A stretch of 64,000 bases of DNA, taken from assembly GCA_045837725.1 (NCBI GenBank), contig JBEWZL010000244.1, positions 124,001 through 188,000 of the forward strand, read 5' to 3'. Position numbers and translations under genes: made by a program. How positions within the stretch are numbered: position 1 is the stretch's first letter; each line of letters begins with the position of its first letter. The notes beneath the pieces are model-generated. The model made no database searches, was not told where the DNA came from, and saw only the letters and a list, made by a program, of their open reading frames with translations. Below, piece after piece: positions 1-11,700 of the stretch. This DNA is from Vermamoeba vermiformis. Lineage: Eukaryota > Tubulinea > Echinamoebida.

Positions 1-21
1 TTAACGGTTTTGTATTCGTAG

Positions 22-1212
22 TCTAAACCATTCATTACCGATCACGACGCGAAGACTAAACAGACACAAGAGTTGTTGAAAAAGTCTGAAAAAGTCGAAA
101 ATGAAATCACAAACTTGCATCAAGCCATCACAACGATTCAAACGCACTTGGGCAAGTACGAACAGGCCGTGACTAAGTTACAACAAGAAGTACAAGAGAA
201 GGAAGAGATGAAGGCTAATTTAGAGGCCGAGCTAGAGGACACTTCGGCCAAGGCTGAACGAATCTGTGACCGCGTTGAAGTCACCAAGAGTCACGCGCAG
301 TTAGACAAGGAGATTGGTGCTCTTGAACGAAACTTGGAAAAAGAGTCGCGAAGGTACGTGCAACCGATATATAGCGCGCCCACGTTATTAATTATGGTGT
401 ATGTTTAGGCGCCGTACGTTCCAAGAAGTCTCTGAGAACTTCGTCAATGCCAAGAAAGTGTTCAAAACAACGAAGAAAACTATCGACAGAATGTCTCAGT
501 TCTGCGATGTAAGTGCCATCCACAATACTAAGAATATTAAATTAATACTAATCTGGTTATATAGCACCTCGAGAAAGCATTCAAAGTGCGTGGTAAAATG
601 TGGGTCCAATTCCGCGCGTCAATCGAACGAAGGTGCAAAATGTTGTTCAACAATTTTTTGTCGCAACGAGGTTACGCTGGCCACGTGGACTTTGATCACG
701 AGCAAAAAAAGCTTGAGATTAAAGTACAGCTGGAAAGAACACGCGACGAGGCTGTGGCGCAAGACACGCGCTCGTTGTCCGGTGGTGAACGATCATTCTC
801 GACCGTGTCACTGTTGTTAGCCCTGTGGGAGGCCATGGAGAGTCCGTTCAGAGCCATGGACGAGTTCGACGTGTACATGGTGCGTAGTATAGTGTTGACA
901 TATATGTCATAGTATTAATATTGTTGCCTATTCTAGGACGCGTTGAACAGAAACTTGAGTGTAAAAATTTTGTTGCAAGCCGCGAAAGAGCACGCGCACC
1001 GTCAGTTCATTTTCATTTCACCTCACGACCTAGGGTACGTATAGCTAATACTAGGCCATAGGGTATATATATACTAATTTTCTTCTTGTAGTGTTGTTAA
1101 GGCCAGCAAACGCGTCAAGATTATTAAGATGCGACCGCCAGAACGTGGATTTGGTCAGCGAACCATTGACGAAACTATTGGTGGAGGACGTGCTAATAGC
1201 GGTGATGATTAA
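22..1212 (+). CDS. SMC6: SMC6-like protein, C-terminal part (5' end outside window)
   Basis: This is the C-terminal part of a structural-maintenance-of-chromosomes ATPase of the Smc5/6 DNA-repair complex. The visible sequence opens after an acceptor (ends at 21). It gives a coiled coil, then the head half with the ABC signature LSGGERSFSTVSLLLALW and the Walker B region FRAMDEFDVYMD, followed by FIFISPHDLG. The E-F-D order of the Walker B aspartates and the R-S-F-S after the signature are typical of SMC6 rather than SMC1-4. Short introns lie near 352-411, 509-565, 877-937 and 1034-1091. The stop is TAA at 1210-1212. The tail ends in a GGGRANSGDD-like stretch. Upstream exons (N-terminal head, hinge) are missing only because the window starts here. 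The family call is secure. The paralogue assignment rests on motif memory. Confidence 0.88.
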
Positions 1213-1661
1213 CCCAATCGATGTATTATTTATAAAATATCGCAATTTTGAAGACTTTGTTGGTTGTAACAGATGCACGTGTCCCCACAAAACAAAACCT
1301 GTATCATTTTTTTGTGGACATTATTCGCACTTTTTTGACCTTCATGAGCAGTTGTTACTTGGTCAGTGGAAGTGCATCACACGATATTATTTCTAAAGGG
1401 GTGAGTAGGCGGAGCAGCTTCGTGTTGTGTTTTGAGTTGCATTAATTTATTTACAATTCAAATTATTATTTTAATAATTTAATAGAGTTGTTGTGACATG
1501 AGGAAATTTAAATTGAGTTCTATTACTTGCCAAACTCGGATCTGACGAATTTCTTAATTTTTTTAAATATTCCAAAATCACCCAACTAACAATTATTCTC
1601 ATAGACATACACACCACAGTTAAAATACGAATTAATACCCTATTCATTCATCGATGTCACG
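1213..1661. other. Intergenic, AT-rich, no gene seen
   Basis: About 450 nt between SMC6 and the F-box fragment. It contains short open frames on both strands, none with family resemblance or plausible splice partners. It probably holds the SMC6 3' UTR and terminator. Confidence 0.5.
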
Positions 1662-2126
1662 CCTGTCGAGATTATAACCCACCTCCTGACGAATTATTTG
1701 GATTCAGAGTCGTTCAGCGCTTGTCGCTATGTCTGCCATACCTTCAACGCCATACTTACAACTAAGCCCGAGTTGTATTGGGAGATCCGATACAACCAGT
1801 ATTTTGGCGGCCCAAAGTCAAATCTGCTTAGCTGGAAAGAGGCTTATATGAAAGCTAAGCGAGATCTGCTGCATTTTATGGCCACGACGAAGAAGCGCGA
1901 CTCTTTTTATACTCCACTCCCTTCATTAGACCAAATCTCAATCGCGAGCCTGGATGGGATCGAATCTAACCCTTCCATCTTACACTGGATCATGGTGCAA
2001 GGCCACCGTGCTTTGATGCGTATTATAAGCAACAAGGCTACGATGAAAGACTGGCTGGCACCTTATTTGCCCTGCAGCCTCTCCAAATCAAGGGACGACT
2101 TTAAGCGGGACGCGTGGTACGTTTAA
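1662..2126 (+). pseudogene. F-box protein fragment, paralogue of the gene at 3647-4768
   Basis: The open frame begins with an F-box-like start (PVEIITHLLTNYLDSESF) followed by YWEIRYNQYFGGPKSNL. This matches the segment FWRARYHRDFGGPKPDL in the minus-strand F-box/ankyrin protein 2 kb away. No in-frame ATG precedes the F-box, and the frame stops after about 155 residues, before any ankyrin repeats. It could be a truncated relic or a gene whose first exon I cannot find. A GTACGT donor just before the stop (about 2117) would allow a further exon, but I see no convincing continuation. If expressed it would bind Skp1 in an SCF ubiquitin ligase. That is inference from the F-box alone. Confidence 0.5.
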
Positions 2127-2453
2127 TCCGTTCACCTTTCTAAAATTCTCGTATTAATTATGCCCTGAGTAGGAATGATTAAATACTGTGCATGTAGATG
2201 CTTAGCGAGAAGCAGGATCCAAACACGGACACAATTAGAATAAACTTTAGTTTGGATCGTATTTTTACGGCTTTCGCGATTTGGAAAAGGAGCCTTTAAT
2301 TCTTAATGAAGTTTCTCGCATAGCAATGCGGAACAAGAGCGTACTAAGCTGGTGGTAATTGTCTCTGGAATTTTCTCCGACAAGCAATGACAAAAACAAA
2401 AATATCTGTACGTTTTTATTTGTAGATAACCTTGTTGCCTAGTATACCACAAG

Positions 2454-3514
2454 ATGAAATCTATTGTTTTCGCCGTCGCGATCGCTGCTTTGATTGCTGT
2501 TGTTGCATCTGATGTTTGCTGCACGTAAGTCCATTTACAAAATCCGGCAAAATTATCTGATACTAATAACTTTCAATAACAGTCCTAAGAAGTGGGAAGG
2601 AGAGAGTAAGCGGCACTTTAGAAAAAATTTAAAAAATCGAATCTGTATTATTTTTTTGTACCAGGTACTTAATTTTTCTTTATCAGCCTTCGGTTACTTT
2701 GCCAGAAGCAACGTTTCCTTCTACGAGTACATTATGTACGACTTCCCTAACAGAAGAATGCGCATTGATATTGGTGCAGAGCTCTGGTCGCAGGACAAGA
2801 GATTTGCTGAAACCATCATCCAAAAGATGAGCCCGGTAAGTAACATGCAGACGTAAGCTTTTTTTTGTAATGATGAAATAACATCCGATCGTTAGTTGAA
2901 GCATCGCTTATTATTTTCCATGCTGTAAATCTGTTCGTCGCCATTCATGAACTCATTCGACTATCGTTTAGGACAATTCAGTCTTCCGTACTTACAAAAT
3001 CAACCTTCAAACTGGTGCTTGCACTTTCGAGGAAGGCGGTTATATGAGAGAGTTTTGCTTGCCTGGTACGTTTTTTTGACGGTCGAATCCGCTGATCCAC
3101 TATAAAATCTGCATATCTTACTAACGCACGTGCGTTAATGATAGATTCTCCTTCGTTCGATATTGCTTACACTATTGGTGGCTCGTTGAAGGCTCACTCT
3201 TATTTCTACGACCTTACTGACCACAAGGGCGAGAGCTTTACCCACGAAATTTCCGTCTCTGAAGACAAGTGCTTCCCTATTAAGTAAGTATTATATCGAC
3301 TTCGTTTTAAAAATGTTTGTTGCGCGTATCATAAACAAGATCTCGTAGCTCACCGGATCTCTAATTTTATTTATTATTTAGGGGTCTTTTCTTGGATCAT
3401 CATGGCAAGAAATACGGCTTTGAAGGCGAGATCACTTACGTCAACTTGATTGAAGGTATTCGTGACCCCTTCTCATTCCAAACTCCAGATGACTGCAAGA
3501 AGGTCAACAATTAA
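2454..3514 (+). CDS. Ependymin-related secreted protein
   Basis: Six exons (2454-2524, 2583-2605, 2687-2835, 2972-3065, 3145-3283, 3382-3514) give about 200 residues. There is a clear signal peptide (KSIVFAVAIAALIAVVASD), then CCTPKKWEGE, the entry signature of ependymin-related proteins. It continues with the expected beta-strand pattern (YDFPNRRMRIDIGAE) and later cysteines in TGACTFEEGG, MREFCLP, EDKCFPI and DDCKKV. Members are secreted or lysosomal beta-sandwich proteins that bind hydrophobic ligands or calcium. They occur in animals and amoebae. Exon 2 is only 23 nt. The start follows directly on a signal peptide and is the only good ATG. The family call is fairly firm. The ligand is unknown. 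Confidence 0.75.
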
Positions 3515-3646
3515 CTGATCTAACGAGCTTTTTCTTGGAAATTATTAGCGTACTAGTGTCACGCATTAATCGCGCCGCTTGCTTTACCAGCGACGTGATT
3601 GAATAATAAATTTCAAGTTAGATCAGAATTTTCGGAGGAAATTTGT

Positions 3647-4768
3647 TTACTTCAAATCAGGATAATGATGCTTAATCATCGTTACTAAATCATCTCTATG
3701 GTTTTTCTTAGCCATATTAAGTACTTTCTTCAAATTATCTTCCATTGAAACTGGATTCGCTAGTATCATCTCGACCATGTCCATTCGATTGTTTTCAATA
3801 GCTACCATGAGCTTAGTCTTTTGGTGCGTCGTAACTCGACTCTTAGTGCCATCATTATTATATAATTGTTGTCGATAGGGGAACATTTGATCGCGGATGC
3901 CAAAGTCGATCAGCACTTTTAACATGGGCAGGGATTTCGCTTTATGAAGAGCTTCTGTGCACCATTCACTATCTTCACACGATCCTAATAATAGCTTCAC
4001 CATTTCTACATCATCCTTTTCGATCAGCTCCATAATAAGCAGCTCTTCTTTGCCTTCGATCTCCGCATCCGCGCCAAAATACTTCAATAAGAATTTAATA
4101 GCTTCCATATGCCTTAGTTCGACTGCAATATTGAGTATAACAGCAAATTTCTCGTATTTTTCGCTATCTCCGAGGTGCATAAAGTGTTGAGCGAATCCAA
4201 CGTGCTTCGTTTTAATGATCCATTTGAAAACTTCTTTAAAATTCGGTTTAACCTCTTCGAAGCTATCATCTGACTCGTAACTATCATACTTTCTTCGTTT
4301 TTTAGGCTGTTTGGGAATATTTTTGATTATCTCTCGAACTTCTTTCGCGGCTTTTTCGTACGCCTCTTGAAAAGTCAGATCTGGCTTCGGCCCGCCAAAA
4401 TCTCGGTGATACCTGGCTCGCCAAAAATCATGGCTACTATTTAGTATATTGTACCAGTATTTTGAGACTGTTCTGATTCGTTCTTGTGAAGACAGATCGA
4501 GATGCGAAATTATGTGAAGCTGGATCTCGAGTGGAAAATTAACAAATGGGAAATTTTGCCATAACTTATCATCAACTGAATTTTTCTGAGCGGAATCTGA
4601 ATTATTCTGATTTTTTTGATCTTTTTCTGGTTTTTCTGTAATTTTTTGACGCTTCTTTGCTCTTGTGCTACTTGATATCAGCTCTTTGCGCTTCATTTCG
4701 ATATGTTTATCATGCGTTAAATTACTGGCGAGACGAAGAAGTGTGTTGACGTGTTTGCGTGTAATCAA
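3647..4768 (-). CDS. F-box protein with ankyrin-like repeats
   Basis: A single uninterrupted frame of 373 residues. The N-terminal 80 residues are basic and low complexity, with an NLS-like RAKKRQK. Next is an F-box (about 85-125: FPLEIQLHIISHLDLSSQER), then a conserved FWRARYHRDFGGP block. The C-terminal half is alpha-helical repeats of ankyrin type (AVELRHMEAIKFLLKYFGAD, DVEMVKLLLGS, NNRMDMVEMILANP). F-box proteins recruit substrates to SCF ubiquitin ligases, and the repeats would be the substrate-binding part. The fragment at 1662-2126 is its relative. Lack of introns is unusual here and could reflect retroposition or simple intron loss. The domain call is good. The target is unknown. Confidence 0.75.
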   Translation of the reverse strand: MITRKHVNTLLRLASNLTHDKHIEMKRKELISSSTRAKKRQKITEKPEKDQKNQNNSDSAQKNSVDDKLWQNFPFVNFPLEIQLHIISHLDLSSQERIRTVSKYWYNILNSSHDFWRARYHRDFGGPKPDLTFQEAYEKAAKEVREIIKNIPKQPKKRRKYDSYESDDSFEEVKPNFKEVFKWIIKTKHVGFAQHFMHLGDSEKYEKFAVILNIAVELRHMEAIKFLLKYFGADAEIEGKEELLIMELIEKDDVEMVKLLLGSCEDSEWCTEALHKAKSLPMLKVLIDFGIRDQMFPYRQQLYNNDGTKSRVTTHQKTKLMVAIENNRMDMVEMILANPVSMEDNLKKVLNMAKKNHRDDLVTMIKHHYPDLK

Positions 4769-4853
4769 TAATTATAATGCCCATTTTATCGATCGAGTAC
4801 CACAAAACGCACAAAGACTCCATCACGTTTCGCAATGAATAGACAAAGTACGG

Positions 4854-4860
4854 TATAAAT
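4854..4860 (+). promoter_or_regulatory. TATA-like element
   Basis: TATAAAT about 55 nt upstream of the candidate small gene starting at 4913. It could also be chance in AT-rich DNA. Confidence 0.3.
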
Positions 4861-4912
4861 ATAAAATCGTCGAAAGAATAAGAATGCCAGTAGACTGGTT
4901 GGTGCTGCGGTT

Positions 4913-5265
4913 ATGGATCCATCTGGCAATATTCAAAGGTACTATTATTAACATTAAATCTCGTTAGTTGACGGCACATTGCACTTTTAATCGATAACGT
5001 CTGAATTTAAATACCTTCTGCGACCTTAATCAGAAGATACCTTGGTTCGACAGCAATATTTTATTTTATCAATATTCAAAATTTATTTTTTCCGTTCTCC
5101 TGCCATTCCAGGCACGCTAATACACGTTGCATGTATGTCTAATATTCTTATCTGAATTTAAATTACTCCGTAAAACAGAATAATCTCACAATTTAGGATC
5201 CTGATAATTTTCCCACCGACGCAACAATTAATTCATATGCAACTATTTATAGGGCTCAAGTATAA
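4913..5265 (+). CDS. Possible tiny protein gene (about 40 residues)
   Basis: A speculative three-exon reading: MDPSGNIQ from 4913, a GTACTA donor, then an acceptor CCATTCCAG and a short exon ending at a GTCTAA donor. A third exon follows TTTAG and encodes DPDNFPTDATINSYATIY before a stop at 5263-5265. The last exon has balanced, protein-like composition, unlike the surrounding AT-rich DNA, and a TATA-like box lies upstream. A competing reading starts at an ATG 30 nt earlier in another frame (MPVDWLVL...). No family is recognised. It may be nothing more than chance open frame. Confidence 0.25.
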
Positions 5266-5267
5266 AA
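5260..5267 (+). promoter_or_regulatory. TATA-like box of the EGF-repeat gene
   Basis: GTATAAAA lies about 80 nt upstream of the ATG at 5347, at a sensible distance for a TATA box. Downstream are short CAACAACAAC leader repeats. Confidence 0.4.
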
Positions 5268-5346
5268 ACGAATTGCAATGGTTGGTACAATAAACCTCAA
5301 ATAACAACAACAACTTAAAACCACGTGCTGCCGGCAGATCAACAAC

Positions 5347-8300
5347 ATGGCAGCAAGAGCGTCAGTAGCGATATTACTGCTACTGCTAGGCTATATTAAT
5401 GCTCAATGTATACCTGGCAATCCATTATCGGCAAGCCTTTCTTACTCTGAAGACTTTTTCATGCTGCCCATCCTGATCGAAAGCTTCGAATCCAGTGTTT
5501 TTACAGGCTGGAGCAATTCACCTATTAGTCATGTTATAAGCACCTCCTTCCTAGGCACCAGCTCTTCAGTTAACATCACGATGCAAAGCATTTCTGGAAG
5601 TGCCGAAGCGATGACTAATTCAGTTGTCGAGTTTAGTGCAAGTAGCTCTTGGGGTGAAGGATTGGGCGATGGATCTACTTTTATTAGCGGCTATTCTACA
5701 GAATTTCCTGGAATTGTCAAAATTGACTTCGATCCACCCATCGGAGCATTTTTATTGGTGGCCAACGCGATGCCTGGCGATTACTCCCCGATACAAATAT
5801 ACAACAAACAAGGCGTGGAGATGGGTTGTGAAATGATTGAAAACTCTGACTACTTTAATACAGTGGGATATTATGGCTTCACCACCCGCTCGGACAAGAT
5901 CGCAACAATCAAAATTACTGGTATGTTATTTGCCTTCGACAATATCATGTTCGCCACTTGTCCTATGGGAACTTATATCGCTGGCTACGCTGGCAACGAG
6001 GCGATTTGCGAAGGTAAGCGGAAAAATACTTCTCGGAATTATTTTCTCATTTCCTTTTTTAGACGTCAACGAGTGTTTGGGGGGTTATTGTGATGTTAAT
6101 GCTAACTGTAATAATACACTGTACTCTTATTCGTGTCAGTGTAAACCTGGCTGGGAAGGAACAGGAGCGAGAACCTGGCGGTTGTTTTGGTAAGATCTCA
6201 AAAAAAAAATATGAATTCGCAGGCCTCATAATATATTGCAGATGTTAACGAATGCTTTTTCGGCAATCCCTGTGTACCATGGGCAACATGCAACAATCTC
6301 GAAGGTAGCTTTGAATGCAAGTGTCCCGACGGCTACGCAGGCGATGGATTAATCGGTGGATCTGGCTGCGTCGGTAATAATAGCTGTTCATTGAGTGTTT
6401 AATAGCGAATAATAACGAGTGTTATTGCAGATATCAACGAGTGCAACGGCAGACCATCCCCGTGTCATCCTGACGCTGACTGCTTTAACTCTGAAGGCAG
6501 TTTTTCCTGTCAATGTCCCCAGGGCTACACTGGTGACGGTGTAGGTTTTTATGGCTGCGCTGGTAAGTCATGTCTATCAATACGACCTTGACCAAGCCCT
6601 TGCTAACACTGTGATCAGACGTCAATGAGTGTGCCGCTGGTGCTTGCTCGCCCCATGCTACGTGCGACAATACACCAGGCTCGTTCGCTTGCTCGTGTTC
6701 TAGCGGATACACTGGCAATGGAGTTGGCTCGAATGGATGCACTGGTACGTGTACTGCTATGGACCGATGTTATAATGTAAACAACTAACACACGTGAAGA
6801 TGTCGACGAATGTCTGACTAGTCCCTGCTCGTCACTGGCGCAGTGCTCGAACAGCGATGGTGGATTCACATGCACTTGTTCGCAGGGCTACATCGGTAAT
6901 GGCCTCGGTGCTAATGGCTGTCAAGGTACGATCTGATGACACATAATAACAGTCGACTTTGGCACGTGACTTATCATTTTGTGGTTAGACATTGACGAGT
7001 GCTCGGTGAACAATCCGTGCTCTATGAATGCCAAGTGCGCTAACACAGATGGCTCGTACACTTGCACGTGTAACAACGGCTTCGAAGGCAATGGTGTTGA
7101 CTGCATTGGTGAGTTTGTGATCGGGCCACTAGTGCTTTACCAGCGTTACTAACATATGTCCATCACTTAGACATCAACGAATGTGATCTCGCGTACTGTA
7201 GTTCATACTCCTCGTGCTCCAACACACCAGGCTCGTACAGCTGCACGTGCAACACTGGATATGAAGGCGATGGTGTCACGTGCACAGGTATCATATTGCT
7301 GGAAACATTTGTGTACTCTCGACAACGATATTAATATCCCTATCAAGACATCAACGAGTGTGACAATGACCCCTGCAGCTCACTCGCAACATGCTCCAAC
7401 ACAGACGGCTCTTTTGTGTGCACATGCAACACTGGATATCAAGGCGATGGCATCACCTGTGGAGATGTTGACGAGTGCTTGAACAATCCTTGTCCGTTGG
7501 ATCAAACATGTACCAACACTGTCGGCTCGTACACGTGTGCTTGTGAACCAGGCTATTCATTTGACAATATCAAAGGCTGTCAAGGTAAGTCATTGTACGA
7601 ACACTACAAGCGGGCCTAACTCACAATGCTGTCGCTCAGACATCAACGAGTGCTTGACCAGTCCATGTGCTGACAATGCAGACTGCTTCAATCTCGCGGG
7701 ATCGTTCGACTGTGAGTGCAACGATGGATACAGCGGTGATGGCATCAACTCCTGCAATGACATCGACGAGTGCTCCACTGACAATCCTTGCTCTGAGTAC
7801 GCAGATTGTAGAAATACGCAAGGTTCGTACGAATGCACGTGCAATGCAGGATATGACGGCGATGGTGTCACGTGCACGGACATCAATGAGTGTGACTCCG
7901 ATCCTTGCTCGTCACTTGCAGTGTGTGCCAATACGAATGGCTCATTCACATGCAATTGTGGTGATGGCTACAGCGGCGGTGGTATGGGGGCTGATGGATG
8001 TGTTGGTAAGTTTGTGTCACAAGTTACTAGCATGTCAATTCGGTCTAACGCTCGAACACAGATGTCAACGAGTGCTCGTCCAATCCTTGTGCGACCAATG
8101 CAGTGTGCGAGAACACTGAAGGTGCATTCAAGTGCACATGCAACACAGGATTCAGTGGTGATGGTCTCAACTCGTGTGTTGACGTGAACGAGTGCGACAC
8201 TGATCCGTGCTCACCAGTCGCTCTGTGCAAGAACACTGATGGATCATTCACGTGCACTTGTCCTGATGGATTCACTGGCAATGGCTTCGGTGATCTCGGC

Positions 8301-8684
8301 TGTGCAGATATCAATGAGTGCTTGGACCAACCGTGTCACTCTGATGCCACATGCAACAACACGATTGGCTCGTTCTTGTGCTCGTGCAATCAAGGCTATG
8401 CAGGTGATGGCTTCGAGTGCTCTCCTCGAGTCGACACTGGCAACACACCCTTGATGAGTGCGCCTGTCACAGCCCCTATCACTGCGGCCTCAGGCTCCCC
8501 TAAAGTGCCATCAACCACCGAAGCGAATTCGTCCAATCAATTGACTGCTGACAGTCCGCTCATCGCTGCCATTGTCGTACCCGTGCTGGCAGCTCTCGGT
8601 GTTGGCGCTGCAATCTTCGTGATCATTTGGAGTCGCAGAAGACAGCAACAAACTGACCCGCACAAATTAAATGACAGCACATAG
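5347..8684 (+). CDS. Type I membrane protein with 15 calcium-binding-type EGF repeats
   Basis: The N-terminus has a signal peptide ([15 protein letters not shown]) and a unique domain of about 200 residues (exon 1, to 6013), probably a beta-sandwich. Fifteen EGF-like repeats follow, nearly all starting D-[VI]-[ND]-E-C, the calcium-binding EGF signature. The end is a serine/threonine-rich stalk, one membrane helix ([20 protein letters not shown]) and a short basic tail with RSRRRQQQ character. Exons 2-7 carry one repeat each. Later exons (7348, 7640, 8062 onward) carry two or three, all with symmetric phase-1 boundaries suited to exon duplication. The second exon (6063-about 6190) goes one base out of frame near 6163-6173, before its last cysteine, so splicing as drawn would stop early. 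This is either a sequence error or a real lesion. Likely an adhesion or receptor protein. Confidence 0.85.
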
Positions 8685-8740
8685 TGACCAAGTGTACTAA
8701 GAACTGTATTTTTAGTCTTGTAGTTGTATTATTTACATAG

Positions 8741-11700
8741 TTAAAGCGTAGTTTCTTTTTCGTTCTCTTTTTGCTCAGTTTGACTTTCATGCGCTGATTT
8801 TTCCTCGCGTTCTTCGGCGCTAATAGGATACATTTCATTACTTTCTTCGCCTTTATCTTCTTCGCTCGGAGAACTTTCTGCACTTTCAATAATCATGTCG
8901 GCAACCGGTGACATTTGTGTACGAATGGATCCGGGTTGTTTGAGCTTTGCAGGTTCGCCCGCGCTATCCGTGCTTTTTAAAGCTACTTCTGCGCGTGACA
9001 AACTGCTTGAGAATCGTGATCGCGACTTGTCGGTGCTGTTCGATTTGGATCGTGAGTTAGCGTCGGTGGATGAGTTCTTGGCTGTTGTGAAGGGATGTTG
9101 CCAGTTGTACGGACGAAGATAATAAAGCAGCGACAACGATGGAAGAACTTCAAAGAGAACAAAAATGATGATGGTCACTGGATTGCCCGTCACTGCTGCG
9201 TACAAGAACACAATCGTGCGACCGATGAACAGTGCTGTGCATGTCACCGCAATGAAGGTGATCTGAAACAGATCGATTAGAAACAACTCAACTGACCTCT
9301 AACAATGTAATGCTTACCAAATTTCTTCGTTTGTCTTTTCTTCCCGAAGTGTTCACCATCTTTGCTTTTCTGAAGATCTGTGAGAGTGTCAGTTTGGATT
9401 GACATTTAACGGAGTGAGTGTCACTTACAATGATGAACTGAATGCCTTGAATCATGAATGCCAAGCTCACGCCAAAGCACACTGCTGCAATGAAGATCTG
9501 ATACGACAAGATGATGTAGAACCGTGTCGAGTTGGCATTCGTCGTGGATCCGATGCGACAGTCAGTTTGACTCTGAGGCAAGAACTGATTGAGCAGCACC
9601 AACAGCACGAACACTGCGTACATGACTGCATTCACGACAATGTACACTGTTCTTATTCGTCGAACCCGAACTTGTGATTTGTGTTTAGATAAGACAGACT
9701 GTTTGATCAACACTCCACTCCTGCATATCAAGTCACGTCAGAAAGGACAAGAAGATGACCGATAATAGTATACAATGGTACACACCATAAGTACAGAATG
9801 ATTGTGTAGATGGTGAAGAACAAGAATGTTGGGAGTTCAAAGAGAAGATACTGAACAATGTAGAAGTCTTTGAACGAGTTCACTGGCAGTGCAAAGTACA
9901 CGCCTCGCACTAGAAAACATTAGTTTCACTATCATATCAATCTAAATGCATGAGGCTTACGTGTGTTGAAGCCCAAGACGATGGCGACAAAGATGACTTT
10001 TTGCTTGCCTCGGATAAGTGAGCGATAGTTGAGACCAACAAACACCACTTGAAACACGCCAAACAGCACCACAACAAAATACAGTGCCAGTCCGACCCAT
10101 TTGAGTGTTGCTTGAAGCTCATCGTATGGCTGAACATTCTCCCAGTCATCGAGTCTTGCAATCACAAAGTACGTGCCGTTGTAAACACGCGCACACACCG
10201 TGTTTGCATCACTTTTTGTGACCTCAGTATCCAACACAACGACTGTTTGATCGCTAGTCAGTTGACCAAAGCCGAGTACTGTGTATTCATTGGCTTGTGA
10301 AATGTCTTCATTAATGTCAATGCACAATTGGAAGGGTGCATCGAGCGAGGTTCCGTCACTCAGATCTATCGACACCATAATGCCGTCAGAGACCAACTGA
10401 CCAACCGTGCCTCCAAGGCCGTTGCGTACTACTGAATAGTCGTTCGGAATGCTAAAGCAAGCACGTGAGTGACACGTGTCAAGATGTCAAAGTGTCACTT
10501 ACCGCTTGTTGTAGATCTCAGAAGACAACGCGACACCAGAGTCCGATGTGTAGAACACTGCAGAGCTCGAGAAGATTTGAACTGGCTTGCAGAATGAGTC
10601 CGTGGAGATTGTGTTTGGGAACACCGTCAGCGAGGCGATGGATGCCTTTATGAGTGTTAGAACGGTACAAGGTATGCGTTTGAATAACTTACGGTGATTG
10701 ACGAGCCAATGTAAGGACATGCTCGCAGCACACCAATCAGCGTTGAGGTGTCAAGATCAGCATAACAGTTGCCAGTGTTGAGTGCTGAGTTGCAGTCGCA
10801 CACAAGTGACTCGAGTGCTGTCACACTGCCTCCATAGCGACACACTGCTTCTGTCGTGTACGCTGTCGACAATTTGCTCACAATGGCTGTGCTCACATCG
10901 TTTCTGAATGCAATGATGTCGAATGACTCGCCGTACTTGTTGACTGACACGTATTGACGGTTCATCCACACCAATGGACGGATGGAACCAAGTCGCCATT
11001 CACCCCTTGTCCAAGTGAATGCGGCTTTGAAAGTTCCGCCGCAGCTATCGCACTCTGCTTTAGACTTCCAAGTCACAAAGGCGTTCGTGTAGATGGACTC
11101 AGAACACGTTTGAAATGACGAGCACGAGCTTTGATTGGTCGCCCAAGTCCACCACGTGTAACCGTCTGTAGCACACGCGCTTTGGTTGAGGTAACTTGTC
11201 ATTGCACAACCAACAGCTGTGTCCAATTCATTTGCACCGCACGAGGCGATGAAGTTAGGACGGAATGGCTTAGGTCTCAAACAGACTCCAGTGGCGTTGG
11301 GGAACTGCGCAAGATAATTCGAGAACACTTGCTCGTCGGAGCACTATCACAAATGTCAGAAAGTCCTAGTACTCGTGTCATGTACTTACAACGCCAGTCT
11401 GGTTACATTCGGTCTCGTTGGCGCAAGCAACAGCCCCACACTGAGCTGTGCAGACACCTGTGGAAGAACAGGCGTCCAATGACACGCCGTCAATGTCACA
11501 AATGCCCTGACTGCACATTGTCTCGTTCAAACCAGCTACTTCAGTGCACGGAAGAGTTCCAGAGCTACAATCACCACAGAACTGAGGATCAACAAATGTC
11601 GTGCAGTTTGTTTGACACTCAGCTGATGATAAGCCATTGCAACTGAGCCAGTTGCATGTCTTGTCGTTCAAACATTGAGAATTATCTCCTTGGATCAGGC

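Noticed and set aside
1091-1445. Plus-strand frames beyond the SMC6 stop
   Set aside because: They overlap the last SMC6 exon in another frame and then AT-rich DNA, with no family resemblance.
6121-6190. Alternative donor GTAAAC inside the first EGF repeat to restore frame
   Set aside because: It would remove two conserved cysteines of the repeat; a base error is simpler.
7590-8314. Long open frames antisense to the EGF repeats
   Set aside because: They mirror the repeat periodicity and low stop frequency of the sense coding exons and have no splice logic of their own.
8895-9122. Plus-strand frame over the receptor A tail
   Set aside because: Antisense to the conserved last exon shared with copy B, so it is a shadow.
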